Positions 36,595 to 46,940 of a stretch of 64,000 bases of DNA are shown here, one piece after another; the first letter of the stretch is position 1; every line of letters begins with the position of its first letter. The DNA lies in assembly GCF_016545825.1 (NCBI RefSeq), contig NC_052616.1:38120192-38184191 (forward strand), written 5' to 3'. The DNA is from Eucalyptus grandis (Eukaryota > Streptophyta > Magnoliopsida > Myrtales > Myrtaceae). Below the pieces are notes generated by a model. That model had not been told where the DNA came from, made no database searches, and worked only from the letters and a program-made list of their open reading frames with translations. The position numbers were made by a program, and so were the translations under genes.

Positions 36595-37939
36595 GGGAGA
36601 ATTACCAAAAAGTCCTAAATCTATTGCAATTGTGCCAGTTTAGTCCTAAACTTTTTTTTTAGCTAATTTAGTCCTAAATCTTTTATAATTATGCCGATTG
36701 GTCTATCCGGCCAAAAGTGGCCGGTCGGCGCTGACATGGACGCCGGCGTGGGAAAACCCGCCGGCGAGGTAATTTTTTAAATATTTTTTATTTGATTTTT
36801 TAATATTTTTTAAAATTTTAAAATTTTAAATTCTTTTTTTTTTTTTCTTTTTTTCACCTTCTTCTTCCTCTGGCTGGATGGCGCGGCGAGGCGAGGGTCG
36901 GTGAGGCTCACCCCACCGGCCGGAGGCGAGGGCTGGCGAGGGCGAGGCCCCGCCAGATCCAGCGAGTCGGCCATCGCCAAGGCTAAGCGGCCAAGCCTTG
37001 CCAGATCCGGCGAGCTCGGCCCTCATCGAGGGTTGCGGCGGAGGCGGGGAGGGAGAGGATAAGGAGGAGGAGGCGGTGGAGCAGCTGCAGAGAGGCGAAG
37101 AGGGCCGAGCACTCATTGCAGTGAGCTCCGAGCTTGAGCACTGAGCACACACGCAAGTCCATCCATGGAGCCGACAAACTAGAAAAAGAAACATCAATCT
37201 AGAATCGAATCAAAGCTTCCCCGTAGTTGTCTCTGTCCCCGTCTCCCTCCGGCGATGTCACCGTCGACTCGGATCCTCCAAACCCTAGCTTTCTTCCTCG
37301 CTCTTGCATCCCTAGCCGCGTCCCACACACCCATGGCGTCGTCGTCGCCCTCCCATCCTCTTCCCTCTCCGAGTGGCGATCTGCTTAGGCCACCTACTAT
37401 GCCACAGCCGACCCTCGGAACACCGTTGACGGTGTGTGTGGCTACGGGGACCTCACGAAGGCCGGGTACGGCATGGCCACCGCGGGGCTCAGCAAGTCCC
37501 TCTTTGAGCGTGGCCACTGGCAGGGGTGAGGCCTTGCCAAATCCGGCGAGGGCCGAGCTTGCCGGATCTGGTGAGGCCTTGCCCTCGCCAATGGCCGGCG
37601 CAAGGCAACATCGCCAAATCTGGCGGGGCCTCACCCTCACCGGTGGCCGGCGAGGCCCGCCTCCGGCCAACACCGGCTGGCTAGGGAAGAGAAGATGGGA
37701 AAAAAAGAATTAAAAAATAAAAATATTTTTTAAAATTTCAAAAATATATTTATTTAAAAATACCACGTCAACGTTCGTCGGACGGCCGGCGTCCACGTCG
37801 CGTTGGCCAGCCAATTTTGGCTGGATGGACTAAATTGGCATAATTGGAAAAGGTTTATGACTAAATTGGCCAAAAAAAAAAGTTTAGGACTGAATTGGCA
37901 CAATTGCAATAAGTTTAGCACTTTTTTGGTAATTCTCCC
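36595..37939. mobile_element. Mutator-like element with captured gene sequence (Pack-MULE type)
   Basis: Inverted ends of about 190 bp begin GGGAGAATTACC and end GGTAATTCTCCC. They are flanked by an exact 10-bp duplication CAAAATTAAC (36585-36594 and 37940-37949). Long inverted repeats with a 9-11-bp duplication are the signature of Mutator-like transposons. The interior is GC-rich, unlike its surroundings, has no transposase, and contains an expansin-like fragment on the plus strand (37255-37528). Confidence 0.9.
37255..37528 (+). pseudogene. Expansin-like gene fragment inside the Mutator-like element
   Basis: Expansins loosen cell walls. An ATG at 37255 opens a hydrophobic signal-peptide-like start (MSPSTRILQTLAFFLALASL). 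In another frame from 37389 comes ATYYATADPR followed by CGYGDLTKAGYGMATAGLSK and SLFERG. This matches the start of the expansin double-psi-barrel domain, where CGYG and GYG.ATA.LS are conserved. The frame ends near 37528 and nothing of the rest of the domain or of the pollen-allergen domain is present. It is a captured and frameshifted piece. Assignment to expansin A rather than another expansin group is uncertain. Confidence 0.6.
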
Positions 37940-38034
37940 CAAAATTAACACAGTGTGTATGTCTTGTTATGGGTTCTGTAAAATTACTAGTCCCGGATAA
38001 GGCTCATTGAGTTTTATCTTTAAATAAAGTGGAG

Positions 38035-39525
38035 AATGTTAGAGAGTAAGAATGAACAAGTAATAGTTTAAGGACCAAATTTGAACAAACAAGAAATGTT
38101 CAAGGACAAAATTGAACGGAAAAAAAAGTCAGAACTTTAATAGCTACAACAAATTTCGTTATATATTTAAGAAAAGGACCACATTAATAAAAATTTAAAA
38201 AATGCAGGGATGACATCGAAAAAATAGTTGAGCGAGGATATTGAACAATAAGATAATTTCAAGGACTAATAACATTATCTCATAAAACATATCGTCATGC
38301 ATACTTTAATATCTAATTTTATGAATTTGATTTAGGAAATGATGTGTCCAGTCATTAGTGAGATAGCTATATCTTAAATCTTACGTGAATCTTTCTTTTC
38401 ATTTGTGAATCAATTTTACACAACAATAATATCGTCTTCCAATCATTTTGAAACCTATTTTTATTTAAGGGAAATCTAGGTTTTGTTAATTAAACTAATC
38501 CTTTTTCTATACGGCTAATACCATGAAAAACCCCAATTAATACTCCTATGATAAATTTATTGTTCATTCATTTTTGTTAAATTTTATCATTAAATTATTT
38601 AGTTAAAAGATATATAATAGTTGATGAGTGTATCAGTTTGGGATTTTATCTTTCATTTTTCGTAGTGTACCAATTTGTAATTTAGCATGGTATTATTGTA
38701 ACATTTAATGAAGCTTTTGTGTGAGCTATATTTATGGACTCCAAGTAAGTTTTCCAACATTTGATGAAAGCAATGCATCCGATTCACAAATCCTTATAAA
38801 AGAGACGTAACGAGTGAATGGTCTAGGATAAATTTTGACTTTTTTTACCTCTTGTTGTTAGTCAGGAATAGATGCTATGTTGGTCAGCAATGAGCTATTT
38901 TCAAGCTTTTCTCACTCCACAACGCCATTGATTTTTCTATTTCTTGGCCTGTGTAACTGCGAGTCTAAGGCCTCTAGAATCTTGTATACAAGGGCATGAC
39001 TCTTTCCCCTTTTATAAAATTTTATGAAATCAAGCCAAACAATGAGCTCATCTGCCGTTATATGTATTATTCATGTAAAACAAGTCAATGTACGCATACT
39101 TAGACAATGCTATTGCATATATCTTTATGTCTCATGTGGCCTTCTCAATCGGTCTACAATTATTTTGAATCAATGGATGCACGTTACTTAATCAAGAGAC
39201 ACTTCTATAGATCTGCTATGGTAAGATGTGAGCCATAGTCTCATGAATTTCGATCTGCTCTTGGTCAGGTGATTAGAAGGATGCACATTCATCAATTGAT
39301 CAAGAGAAGGATGGAATAGAAAGTCTATGCCATGGATTTATAAGACGGTCTGATAGTTCAGACGAGCAACAGATGAGAATGACAGAAAGTGTTTTGAACT
39401 CATTATTGTCTACCTCAAAAGGGACATCCCTAGGATCCATAACCCATCTCATATAATCAGGTGTCAGGCCCTTTCAACGTGTCTAAAGTTTAACATTTAT
39501 GCTCAATAGATACAATTCGGCTCTT
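38035..39525. repeat. Spacer and 3' flank of oxygenase copy 2 (duplicated block)
   Basis: No gene is seen. The stretch 38035-39130 is similar to 45620-46600, with shared texts such as AATAGTTTAAG, ATGATGTGTCCAGTCAT and CATTGATTTTTCTA. The stretch 39215-39525 is similar to 52115-52400 (shared TCATGAATTTCGATTTGG-like and GATAGTTCAGAC). The order is the same in both places, so a unit of spacer plus gene was duplicated in tandem. Confidence 0.75.
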
Positions 39526-41505
39526 CTAGGCTTCTTCGTGCTGAACCCTCATGGCATCAAGATAAGCTTTGCCCTGCAGCTTGCTCGTTAGATAGCCCCT
39601 CAGATGTTCTGCCACCGTTATCCTCCTGAATAGTGCTGGGGTCTCAGAGGTGATGAGGCTTGGCGCAGGACCGATCTCAGCATCCATTCTCGGACTGAAA
39701 AAGGTCGCGATGGACACCCTTTCCTTCACTGCATTTACAGTTGCCCGATGCTCAATGCTCTGGTATATCCCATTTGTTATAATCTGCTATAAGCCAAATG
39801 AAGGGAAGGCCTTAAGTATGAGACAATGAATTATCATGAGTATGGTCAAATGTGTAAGTTGATGCTGTAATACTATTACCTCAACAATGTCTCCAACATT
39901 GATGATGAAAGCACCAGGGAGAGGTTTCACAGGAATCCACTTCCCATCTTTCCTTATTTGGAGGCCCTCCATTTCATTGACCTGGAGGAGGATGGTAATT
40001 GCGTCGGCATCGGAGTGAGAGTTGAGGCCTATCACAAGCTCGGGTTTCGGACACGGTGGATAATAGTTCATCCTAATCCCTTGCAACCCGTCTTCGAACA
40101 TGCCCTCAAGGTCCTTTGCCTCCATTCCTAAGGCCTTCGCCATGAGGTAAAGGAGCTTTATCGCTAGGGTTTGCATTTCCTTTGAGTAGGCGTCCAGATC
40201 ATCCCTAGCATGTGGATAATTTCATACAATAGTCAATATGAAGATATTTTGTAATATGCCACGCACTAAAACCTCGACATGAAGAAAGTTATTCATGGAG
40301 CAATTATATCAGGTGCCATCCTAACATGGTATCACATGGAAGTTATATGGTGTTTTTTTATGTGTTCCGCCTTATGGTATAAGTTTTAGAGAGAGAGAAC
40401 CTGTAGGGAAGAGGGAGTTTGGGGAACAAGTGAGGCTTCCTGAGAGAAGCAGGGAGAGTGACCATGTAGAAGATGTCAGCCCAGTCAAGCTTTTGGTCTT
40501 CCGAGAGCACAAAGGCCTGTCCAAAGCCGTCCGATTCGCCCTCTCTCTGCCAAAACTTCTTCTTCTCTTCCATTGGCATGTTGAACAGTTCTTCAGTCCC
40601 CTTCTTCACTTTTCTATCAGCTTAGGGCTCACGTCATGATTTATCAGCTGAACAATTATTAACACAGAATTATCGTTCATGATCTATCCAGAACAGGCAT
40701 CCCATTAAGATCAAGACAGAGAAGGCTCTGACCTCAATTCCAACATTAATCAAGAAAGTTGCAATAGATAAATCTGTCTAATTAGTATTCTTTAGAGTTG
40801 AGACAACCAAGGAATTCACATCTCCAAGTTCATCTGAAGTTCTTCCATTGGAAATTTTCAATGACTTATTTATTCTAATGAACAGGGCAAGATGGCACAG
40901 AAAAATCCCACTTTCTTAATTCAATGAAATCAGGATGCACAGTGGCTTATAAAACAGAAACTTAGATTTGATAGGTCAATTTCATGTGAATCCTATAGAC
41001 TAAACTAATTGATGGCTAAAAATTGTACATCTATCTGTCACGCATGGCGAGGGTCGCCCATCCATGCCAGCATCTTGGGTTCATCAGTAACGATGCATCC
41101 CTTGCGAATGCATCAGAATCCCTTATTATCGACGTGTGACAGACGTTGAGGGCCTAAATGGAGTCATGGTTTTCAGTCTTCCAATCAGTGAACTCCCATT
41201 TTTCTCTGACACTTTGAATGCTTTGTATTTGAAATGCAGAAGTTGTTTCGTACCTGAAAGAAACCCCAGTCCTTGCAGGCCTGGTGCAGCTTCTCGAGCT
41301 CCGGCTTGGCACTGTCCTCCGAAACCAACCTCCCCAAGTCGATCACAGGAACTTGAGGCAAGCCGGAACAAGCGTCCATGATCACAGGATGCTCTTGATT
41401 GTCGCAGATGTATCTCTTCGGGACCATGGTCGGGTTCGCCTTCAGTATGTCCTGAACACAAGGCACGAGGAGCGATCTCCCTCGTATGTCCGCCTGTGTC
41501 TCCAT
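39526..41505 (-). pseudogene. SRG1-like 2-oxoglutarate/Fe(II) oxygenase, copy 2, with one frameshift
   Basis: Family members use 2-oxoglutarate, O2 and Fe(II) to oxidise specialised metabolites or hormones; the substrate here is unknown. Four exons with GT/AG borders are visible: 41505-41254, 40647-40401, 40204-39880 and 39783-39526, 1082 nt in all. Exon 1 begins METQADIRGR and ends DWGFFQ; exon 2 opens LINHDVS. The iron ligands are the His and Asp of SHSDADAITILLQ (His codon 40015-40017, Asp codon 40009-40011) and the His of YQSIEHRATV (39748-39750). The 2-oxoglutarate site RxS lies in KERVSIATF. One base is missing in exon 2 near 40612 compared with copy 1, giving LIEK then TGA. With that base the length would be 360 residues, normal for the family. 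It is either a very recent pseudogene or a sequencing error. Confidence 0.85.
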
Positions 41506-41642
41506 TATGACAATCAAGAGGATGAGTCGCGGAGAGAGATGATATGTTTCCTCTGATTCTTGATTATAAGATGAGTTGCCAACAAGAGTGGAGAGTTGGT
41601 TTCAGCTAGAGGGGCGGTTCATTTATTTTAATCAGGTGGCCA

Positions 41643-41656
41643 ACATTTATAAGTGG
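41643..41656 (-). promoter_or_regulatory. Putative TATA box of oxygenase copy 2
   Basis: On the minus strand CCACTTATAAATG lies about 140-150 bp before the ATG at 41505. Copy 1 has CCACGTATAATTATC in the corresponding place, where the box is weaker. Confidence 0.5.
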
Positions 41657-42084
41657 ATTTTGGTTAACGAGCCTGTTCATGCTCGGAAGTCTCCAGCGAG
41701 AGTAACGGTCCCTAGTGGCAACTGACAATTATGCATTTCACTTTCAATCACTGTAAATGTGAAGACTTGTGCGAAGAATTTGAAATATGTTTATTGACTG
41801 TTGTTGAAACATGACTTCAGAAAAAAAAAATAAAAAAAAAAGGATGGTCTATAATGGATGCCGAAGAATAGTCTATGTACGTGCGGAAATTTCTGTGCCG
41901 CCACATTAGAAAATAACGCAACATTCGTGATAATTGTCGGAGTAATATTAGACAATGATTTCTAGAGAGATACGAACTTTTGAGATAGAGGGACATATTT
42001 AATTTGCCATGGAGATAGAACTTGGACTCTTGCGACTGGTCAAGTTGGACTTCCCGTGATGCTATTGTCACATCTAAACTGACT

Positions 42085-42500
42085 TTAGCAACAGCCTTTT
42101 AAACATGGGATAGGTGCATTAAAAATCCTAACATTGATCAAGAAAAATGCAAATAAGTCCTAAACTTTTAAAATGTGCAATCAAATTTTAAAAGTTGTGA
42201 TGAAAATATAATCGAGTCTTAAAATTTTAAAAAGTGCAATGAAATCTTAAACCTTGTTAAGTTAGTGTAATCAAATTCTTCCATTAACTCCATTCAACTT
42301 AACAAATAGAAAATGCTAACAGGTTTCAAGACTTGATTACACAAACTTGATCAGTTTTATGACTTGATTAAATCAATTTGACAAGTTTTCATGTTTGATT
42401 ACACTTTTAAAAAAATTTATGACTTAATTGCACTTTTTAAAAGTGTTAAAACTCAATTACATTTTTGTGATAATTTTTAAGATTTCCACTACACTAATTA
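42085..42500. repeat. MITE-like inverted repeat upstream of copy 2
   Basis: The stretch is almost wholly built of AAGTCCTAAACTTTTAAAA-like motifs in one orientation on the left and their complements on the right, so it could fold on itself. It begins after AACATGGGATAGG. A second copy with the same left flank (CAGCCTTTTAAA.ATGGGATA) lies at 44990-45345. No coding sequence. Confidence 0.65.
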
Positions 42501-42769
42501 CTTTAAATATAATAGATGAACCCACTATCTTTAACTTATCCCCCTTTTTCTCCTTTTCTTTTTCTATATTTTGACTAAATGTTTGCTTTTAATGATTAAT
42601 ATAATAGCAAAATGTTCATCCAATATTTGATTTCTAGAAAAGAATCCTTAAAGTCTTAAAAGAACAAAGTATCTTGTTTCTCCATCTTATTAAAGTTATA
42701 ATATTTTTATTATTAAATTATGGTGACAATTTATAGGGAAAGAAATATAATCACGTACGCATGTAGCAC
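42501..42769. other. AT-rich spacer
   Basis: No gene, repeat unit or regulatory site recognised between the MITE-like repeat and the hAT-like element. Confidence 0.6.
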
Positions 42770-43380
42770 TAGGGGTGAGCGGTTCCCGGTTCCAGTTCGG
42801 TTCCGTCTGGAACCTGAAACCTACCCTCGGGTATAGGTTCCTCAATTTTTGGAACTTGGAACCTACCCGTCAAAACCAAGAACCTGGAACCTACCCTATC
42901 ACAGGTTTCGGGGTCGGTTCCAGGTTCCAACAGGTTCTTTTTTTTTTGGTTTCATTTTCATAGTGAGCGCGAATATCCGAAAGCCAAAATAATTCAATAG
43001 TTAGCCCTCCATTTTCGGTCTGCCAATACACAGCAATGTGAATCTTTTACATTCAAATAGACAACTAAATTCATAGTTCTTCATTGTCTAATATATAATT
43101 TGGTGATTCAATGTCAGCAGAAACTTTAAAGGTGTTGGCAGTTGTTGGAGCATCGAAAACAATAGCTGAAAAGAAGTGAAAAAAGAAAGAAAGAAATGAA
43201 ATAACAGAGAATATGGAGTTGGGTCAATTTAAGTCAGCATGCGAGTTAGGACAGCATTTACCAACAGCCATATCTAAAAGTCTTGAAAAATTAACGAAAG
43301 AATGAACTAATATAAAAGAGAGAAGCGGATATTTCTCCCCATTTTCTTCCCCTTTCATTATTGTCAGGGGTATCTACATT

Positions 43381-43452
43381 AGCCTTACGCATGATATTAA
43401 ATTCATCTGGAGAAATAGCCTTATGCATGATATTAAATTCATCTCTTCCAGT
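43381..43452 (+). repeat. 36-bp tandem duplication
   Basis: AGCCTTACGCATGATATTAA and the bases after it are repeated 36 bp later with one change (units at 43381 and 43417), just before the captured coding fragment. Confidence 0.85.
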
Positions 43453-43489
43453 GTCAAAATTAACATAATCAAGTTCCTCAAGAAGGAGC

Positions 43490-43940
43490 TCGACCTCTCC
43501 CCACAGGTGACGCTGATGTTGGCAGAGATTCAAGAGCAGCAGAGCCTCATGAGGACGTACGAGATCACGGTGAAGAAGATGGAGACCGAGGCGGAGCGCA
43601 AGGAGTCGGAGATCTCCGCGCTGAGAAGGAAGCTTGACGAGCTCGTCTTCGAGAACTGGTCGTAGGAGAAGAAGCTCAACGTGAGCGGCGTCTCGCCCTT
43701 GTTCGACGGCTTCAAGCTCGCGTTGTTGAGCCCGACCCACTTCGCCCAAGTCCTCCACTACGCCTTACGATCCATGAGGCACTTTGCGAAAGCCATGGCT
43801 CGCGAGATGGAGGCGGCGAACTGGAACCTCGACTAGGCCATCCGATTCATCGAGCCGCGAGCGAGGTTCGTGATGCCCGGCCACCGGCACTTCGCCATCG
43901 AATCGTTCGTGGCCAGATCGATCTTTGAGGGAGGTTTGGT
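43490..43940 (+). pseudogene. Captured DUF641 (GIL1/IRKI-type) gene fragment
   Basis: DUF641 proteins include GIL1 (gravitropism in light) and IRKI (receptor-kinase-interacting). The single plus-strand frame reads LAEIQEQQSLMRTYEITVKK, then ERKESEISALRRKLDEL, a coiled-coil stretch. After a TAG at 43663-43665 it continues in the same frame with SPTHFAQVLHYALRSMRHFA, MEAANWNLD, a second TAG at 43834-43836, then IEPRARFVMPGHRHFAIES and FVARSIF. This order (coiled coil, SIHDFSKP-like helix, AGWDLD-like motif, SIEP, kYAFESYI-like end) matches the C-terminal half of the family. Only stop codons, no shifts, break about 150 codons. The source gene elsewhere in the genome should be nearly identical. 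Confidence 0.75.
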
Positions 43941-44334
43941 GACAATGAGCACGCGGCGACAGCGATGGCGACGAAGACACGAGTCTCACGGCACCAATGG
44001 CGGCACGAACGGCGCGGCGAAGATGGCGGCGGTCGCGGCTCAACCCACGGCCAAGGGGGGAAGAGCTCGGTTCTGGTGGAGGCGGTGGTGGTTCGAAGCA
44101 ACGACGGCCTGGACGGCCGAGCGAGTGGCGACAAGAGGTGGTGATGGTGGCTTGGAGACGGCGGCGGCAGCTCATGGCGGCGAGGGGTAACGCAGACGGC
44201 GCTACAGCTCATCGGCCTCAACGGCGAGACGGCTTGTCGGACGAGCAGTGGGTGGTGGTGGTTCGGTGGCCAAGAGATGGTGGTGAGTAGGGCGTGGGGC
44301 GGCAGTGTGGTGGTGGGTGAAGTAGTAGCCAGCA

Positions 44335-44540
44335 AGAGGAAGAGGAAGAAGAAGAAGAAGAAGAAGAAGAAGAAGCCGAAAGAGGAAGAAGAAGAGGAGG
44401 GGTCTCGGCCGAGAGAGGGGGAAAGAGAAGAGAGAGAGAGAAGAAAAGAAAAAGTTGGGGGGGAGGAAGTGACGTGAGGAGTGAAAAGTGGAGAAAAGAA
44501 AGAGAGAGAGAGAAAGAAAGAGGAAGGGGGAAAGAATCAC
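44335..44540. repeat. GAA and GA low-complexity tract
   Basis: A run of GAA repeats (44335-44376) is followed by purine-rich sequence with GAGA repeats to about 44540, inside the hAT-like element. Lysine/glutamate or serine/leucine-rich frames here are products of the repeat. Confidence 0.85.
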
Positions 44541-44989
44541 AGGGGGAAAACATGCGGGGAAGCTAGGGTTTTTTTTTTTTAGAATTATGACCGGTTCGGA
44601 TTCCGGTTCCGGCTGCCCGGTTCCAATTCCTATGGGAACCGGAACCGGAACCGGGAACGCCGGTTCCCAGAATAAGGGAACCGGGAATCGGAACCAGTGT
44701 CTTTGGAACCGGGAACCGAACCTAACCCTCCGGTTCGGTTCCCCGGTTCCCGGTTCTACCCGGGAACCGTGCTCACCCCTACGTACACGAAAAGTAGCAC
44801 TCTATTACGCTAAAATTGATCATGGATAGTGGCTGAGCCATACAAGTAAAAATCCTAGCATTAGTTTGAAATGAATTCTCTAAGAAAGAATTAATTGAAC
44901 ATGTTCATTACTAAATTCGCTCAAAACTTGTCATAAGTTACATGTAAAAGAAAACCAAGACAAAACAGTTAAACAGATGGGCATACGGT

Positions 44990-45345
44990 GATGCTATTGC
45001 CCATCTAAACAAGTTTTAGCTACAGCCTTTTAAATATGGGATAAATGTATTGAAAATTCTAAAACTTGCTACAAAAACAATGCAGTTTTAGAACTTTTAA
45101 AAAGAAAACATGTAATGAAAGTGTATTTGTGTCATAAAATTTTTAAAAAGTACAGCAGAGTCCTAAAATTTGTGGAGTCAATGCAATCAAGACTTTCAAT
45201 TAACTCAATCTAACTTGACAAATGGAAAATGCTAATAAATTATATGACTTGATTGAACAAACTAGACAAGTTTTAGGACTTGATTGAACAAACTAGACAA
45301 GTTTGAAAGTTGTAGAATATAATTGCATTTTTTAAGTTTTTACAA
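44990..45345. repeat. Second copy of the MITE-like repeat and its left flank
   Basis: CATCTAAAC.AG.TTTAGC.ACAGCCTTTTAAA.ATGGGATA matches 42066-42115, and the following TTTTAAAAAG-rich sequence matches 42120-42480. Because the flank is shared too, this is a segmental copy rather than a separate transposition. Confidence 0.65.
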
Positions 45346-45619
45346 AAAATGAATTATGCTAGAAAGTATTCCATAGGAACTTATTTCCAAGGAGTTTCAT
45401 ATTCCTATATTTGGCTATTGTAGTTATTTTCACATGTTCTATTATAGGGAAATATGAAACTACATCTAAGGGAAAGTTTTTCGAGTACAACCCTCATATC
45501 CTAAGTTGAGGCGTTAGGGTTTAGGATTGAAGCTCGACCTTATGGGACTCGGGCCTGGCTATTGGGGTCCAAGCCCAAGTGCAAGGGACATAGGCCTCAT
45601 TGTGGGAATCAAGCCTGAT
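45346..45619. other. Spacer with a small inverted repeat and a G-rich repeat
   Basis: GTTTCATATTCCTATA (45394-45409) and its near complement (45443-45460) could form a stem with a loop of about 33 nt. From about 45500 to 45600 there are units such as GGGCCTGGCTATTGGGGTCC and CCAAGCCCAAGTGCAAGGGA, also found at 57890-58060. No gene. Confidence 0.6.
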
Positions 45620-46600
45620 TACCGAAGAACAAATAAATAATAGTTTAAGAAACCACAAGTTGAAAAAAAAGAAAAAGTTAAAGTTTAAACAAAGAAAATG
45701 ATAAGTCAGCGACTTTAACAGTCATGTCTGCAAATTTCGTTTAAATCCTTAACAGGAGGGCCGCATTGAATGAAAACTAACAAGTTCAAGGACAATATTA
45801 AAAAATGTTAGGAAAATGATGTTAAACAATTAGACTTTGTCATTTTATGCGCATACTATAAAATCAAATTTACGGAATTTTTATAAAATGATGTGTCCAG
45901 TCATGAATTAAAAAAAAAAAAGAGTTACATTCAACCGTTTTTCAATAATATGTTATTTTACACGTTGATTTAGCAAATGATGTGTCAAGTCATAGGTGAT
46001 GAGTCACATTCAAGAGTCTTATGAGAAACAATCTCTTGATTCGTAAATCAATTGTGCAAAACAGTATGAATATTCCAATTATCTTAAAACAATATTTATT
46101 TAAGGGAAATCTAGGTTTCTCCAAATATAACTAGTGTTTTAGAATAACGTGGGAGGGTGCATATCGCAGCCCTCCCCTACCTTAATCCTTATAAAAAGGC
46201 AAAATCTTATTTGGATCTGGTTCTTCATTGGTCATTATCTCTTACGGACCCACCGTGAGCTGTCCAATACCTCATGCCATCGATTGCATCCGATTTATAA
46301 ATCCTTCAAAAAGAGACAACAAGTGAGTGAATTAATATAAATTCTGACTTTTTAACCTCTTGATGTTGGTCAGGAACGGATGCTCAGTTTGGTCAAGCAA
46401 GGAGATAGGTTTTAAGCTTCTCTCACTTCGCAACGCCGTTGATTTTTCTAATTTTTGGCGCATGTCGCTGCAAGCGTAAGGCCCGTAGAATCTTGTACAC
46501 CCGAGCACGATTTTCCCCACTTCGACAGTGATATTGCATGTACCTATCGTGGATCGGGTGGCCTTTTCTATCGGTTGGAAATTGTTGGAAATTATTATCC
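45620..46600. repeat. Duplicated spacer block of oxygenase copy 3
   Basis: Collinear with 38035-39130 (shared AATAGTTTAAG, ATGATGTGTCCAGTCAT, GGGAAATCTAGGTTT, TGCATCCGATT.A.AAATCCTT). It represents the spacer belonging to a third gene unit whose 3' flank is at 52085-52425. No coding sequence. Confidence 0.75.
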
Positions 46601-46940
46601 TTTGACAATTATCACTTTTTGAAGGGGACAGGGTTTAACTGTTCCGAACAGCGGAGTTAATGCTTTCTGTCCTGAATTAACTAATAAAACAGTCCTACAA
46701 AAAGGTGGGATACTATTTTTTTTTTTTTTGGTAAAGAAAAGGTGGGATACTATTTGTACTATAGAATTTCCCAAATCCATCCTCCTCCTTGGCATTCTTC
46801 TTTTGTTCCGCTCTCCCTGTTGCACAATACCATCACACTAAAGCTCTTACCATCTCCCTGCAACAAATTTAGTTGACAACCAACTGCAAACTCGTGGTTG
46901 CTCCACCATGTACTTGGCTCTTGAGATAGAAGGTCGTGAG
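46601..46940. other. Unassigned sequence before LTR G
   Basis: AT-rich start, a T run near 46716-46730, and a short repeated GGTGGGATACTATTT (46704 and 46741). From about 46860 it may belong to an unidentified coding fragment that continues at 50461 once LTR G is removed. Confidence 0.5.

Larger units (their letters stand above)
42770..44781. mobile_element. Non-autonomous hAT-like element with captured gene sequence (2012 bp)
   Basis: The ends are TAGGGGTGAGC and GCTCACCCCTA. Behind them lie long inverted arms (about 42770-42965 and 44585-44781) packed with GGTTCC/GGAACC motifs. The flanks TGTAGCAC (42762-42769) and CGTACAC (44782-44788) look like an 8-bp duplication that has lost one base. 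TAGGGGTG ends and an 8-bp duplication suggest a hAT element, although arms this long are also seen in Mutator-like elements. No transposase is present. The interior has a GIL1/IRKI-type fragment followed by GC-rich and GAA/GA-rich sequence. Confidence 0.75.

Noticed and set aside
37194..37673. A 159-codon minus-strand frame in the Mutator-like element
   Set aside because: It is antisense to the expansin fragment and its alanine/glycine/proline composition comes from GC-rich sequence.
43765..44335. Overlapping minus-strand frames of 110-160 codons in the hAT-like element
   Set aside because: They are antisense to a clear DUF641-type fragment or lie in GC-rich and GAA-repeat sequence; composition is proline/arginine/serine with no domain.
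44335..44376. Lys/Glu-rich frame at the GAA repeat
   Set aside because: It is a simple-sequence product, not conserved coding sequence.
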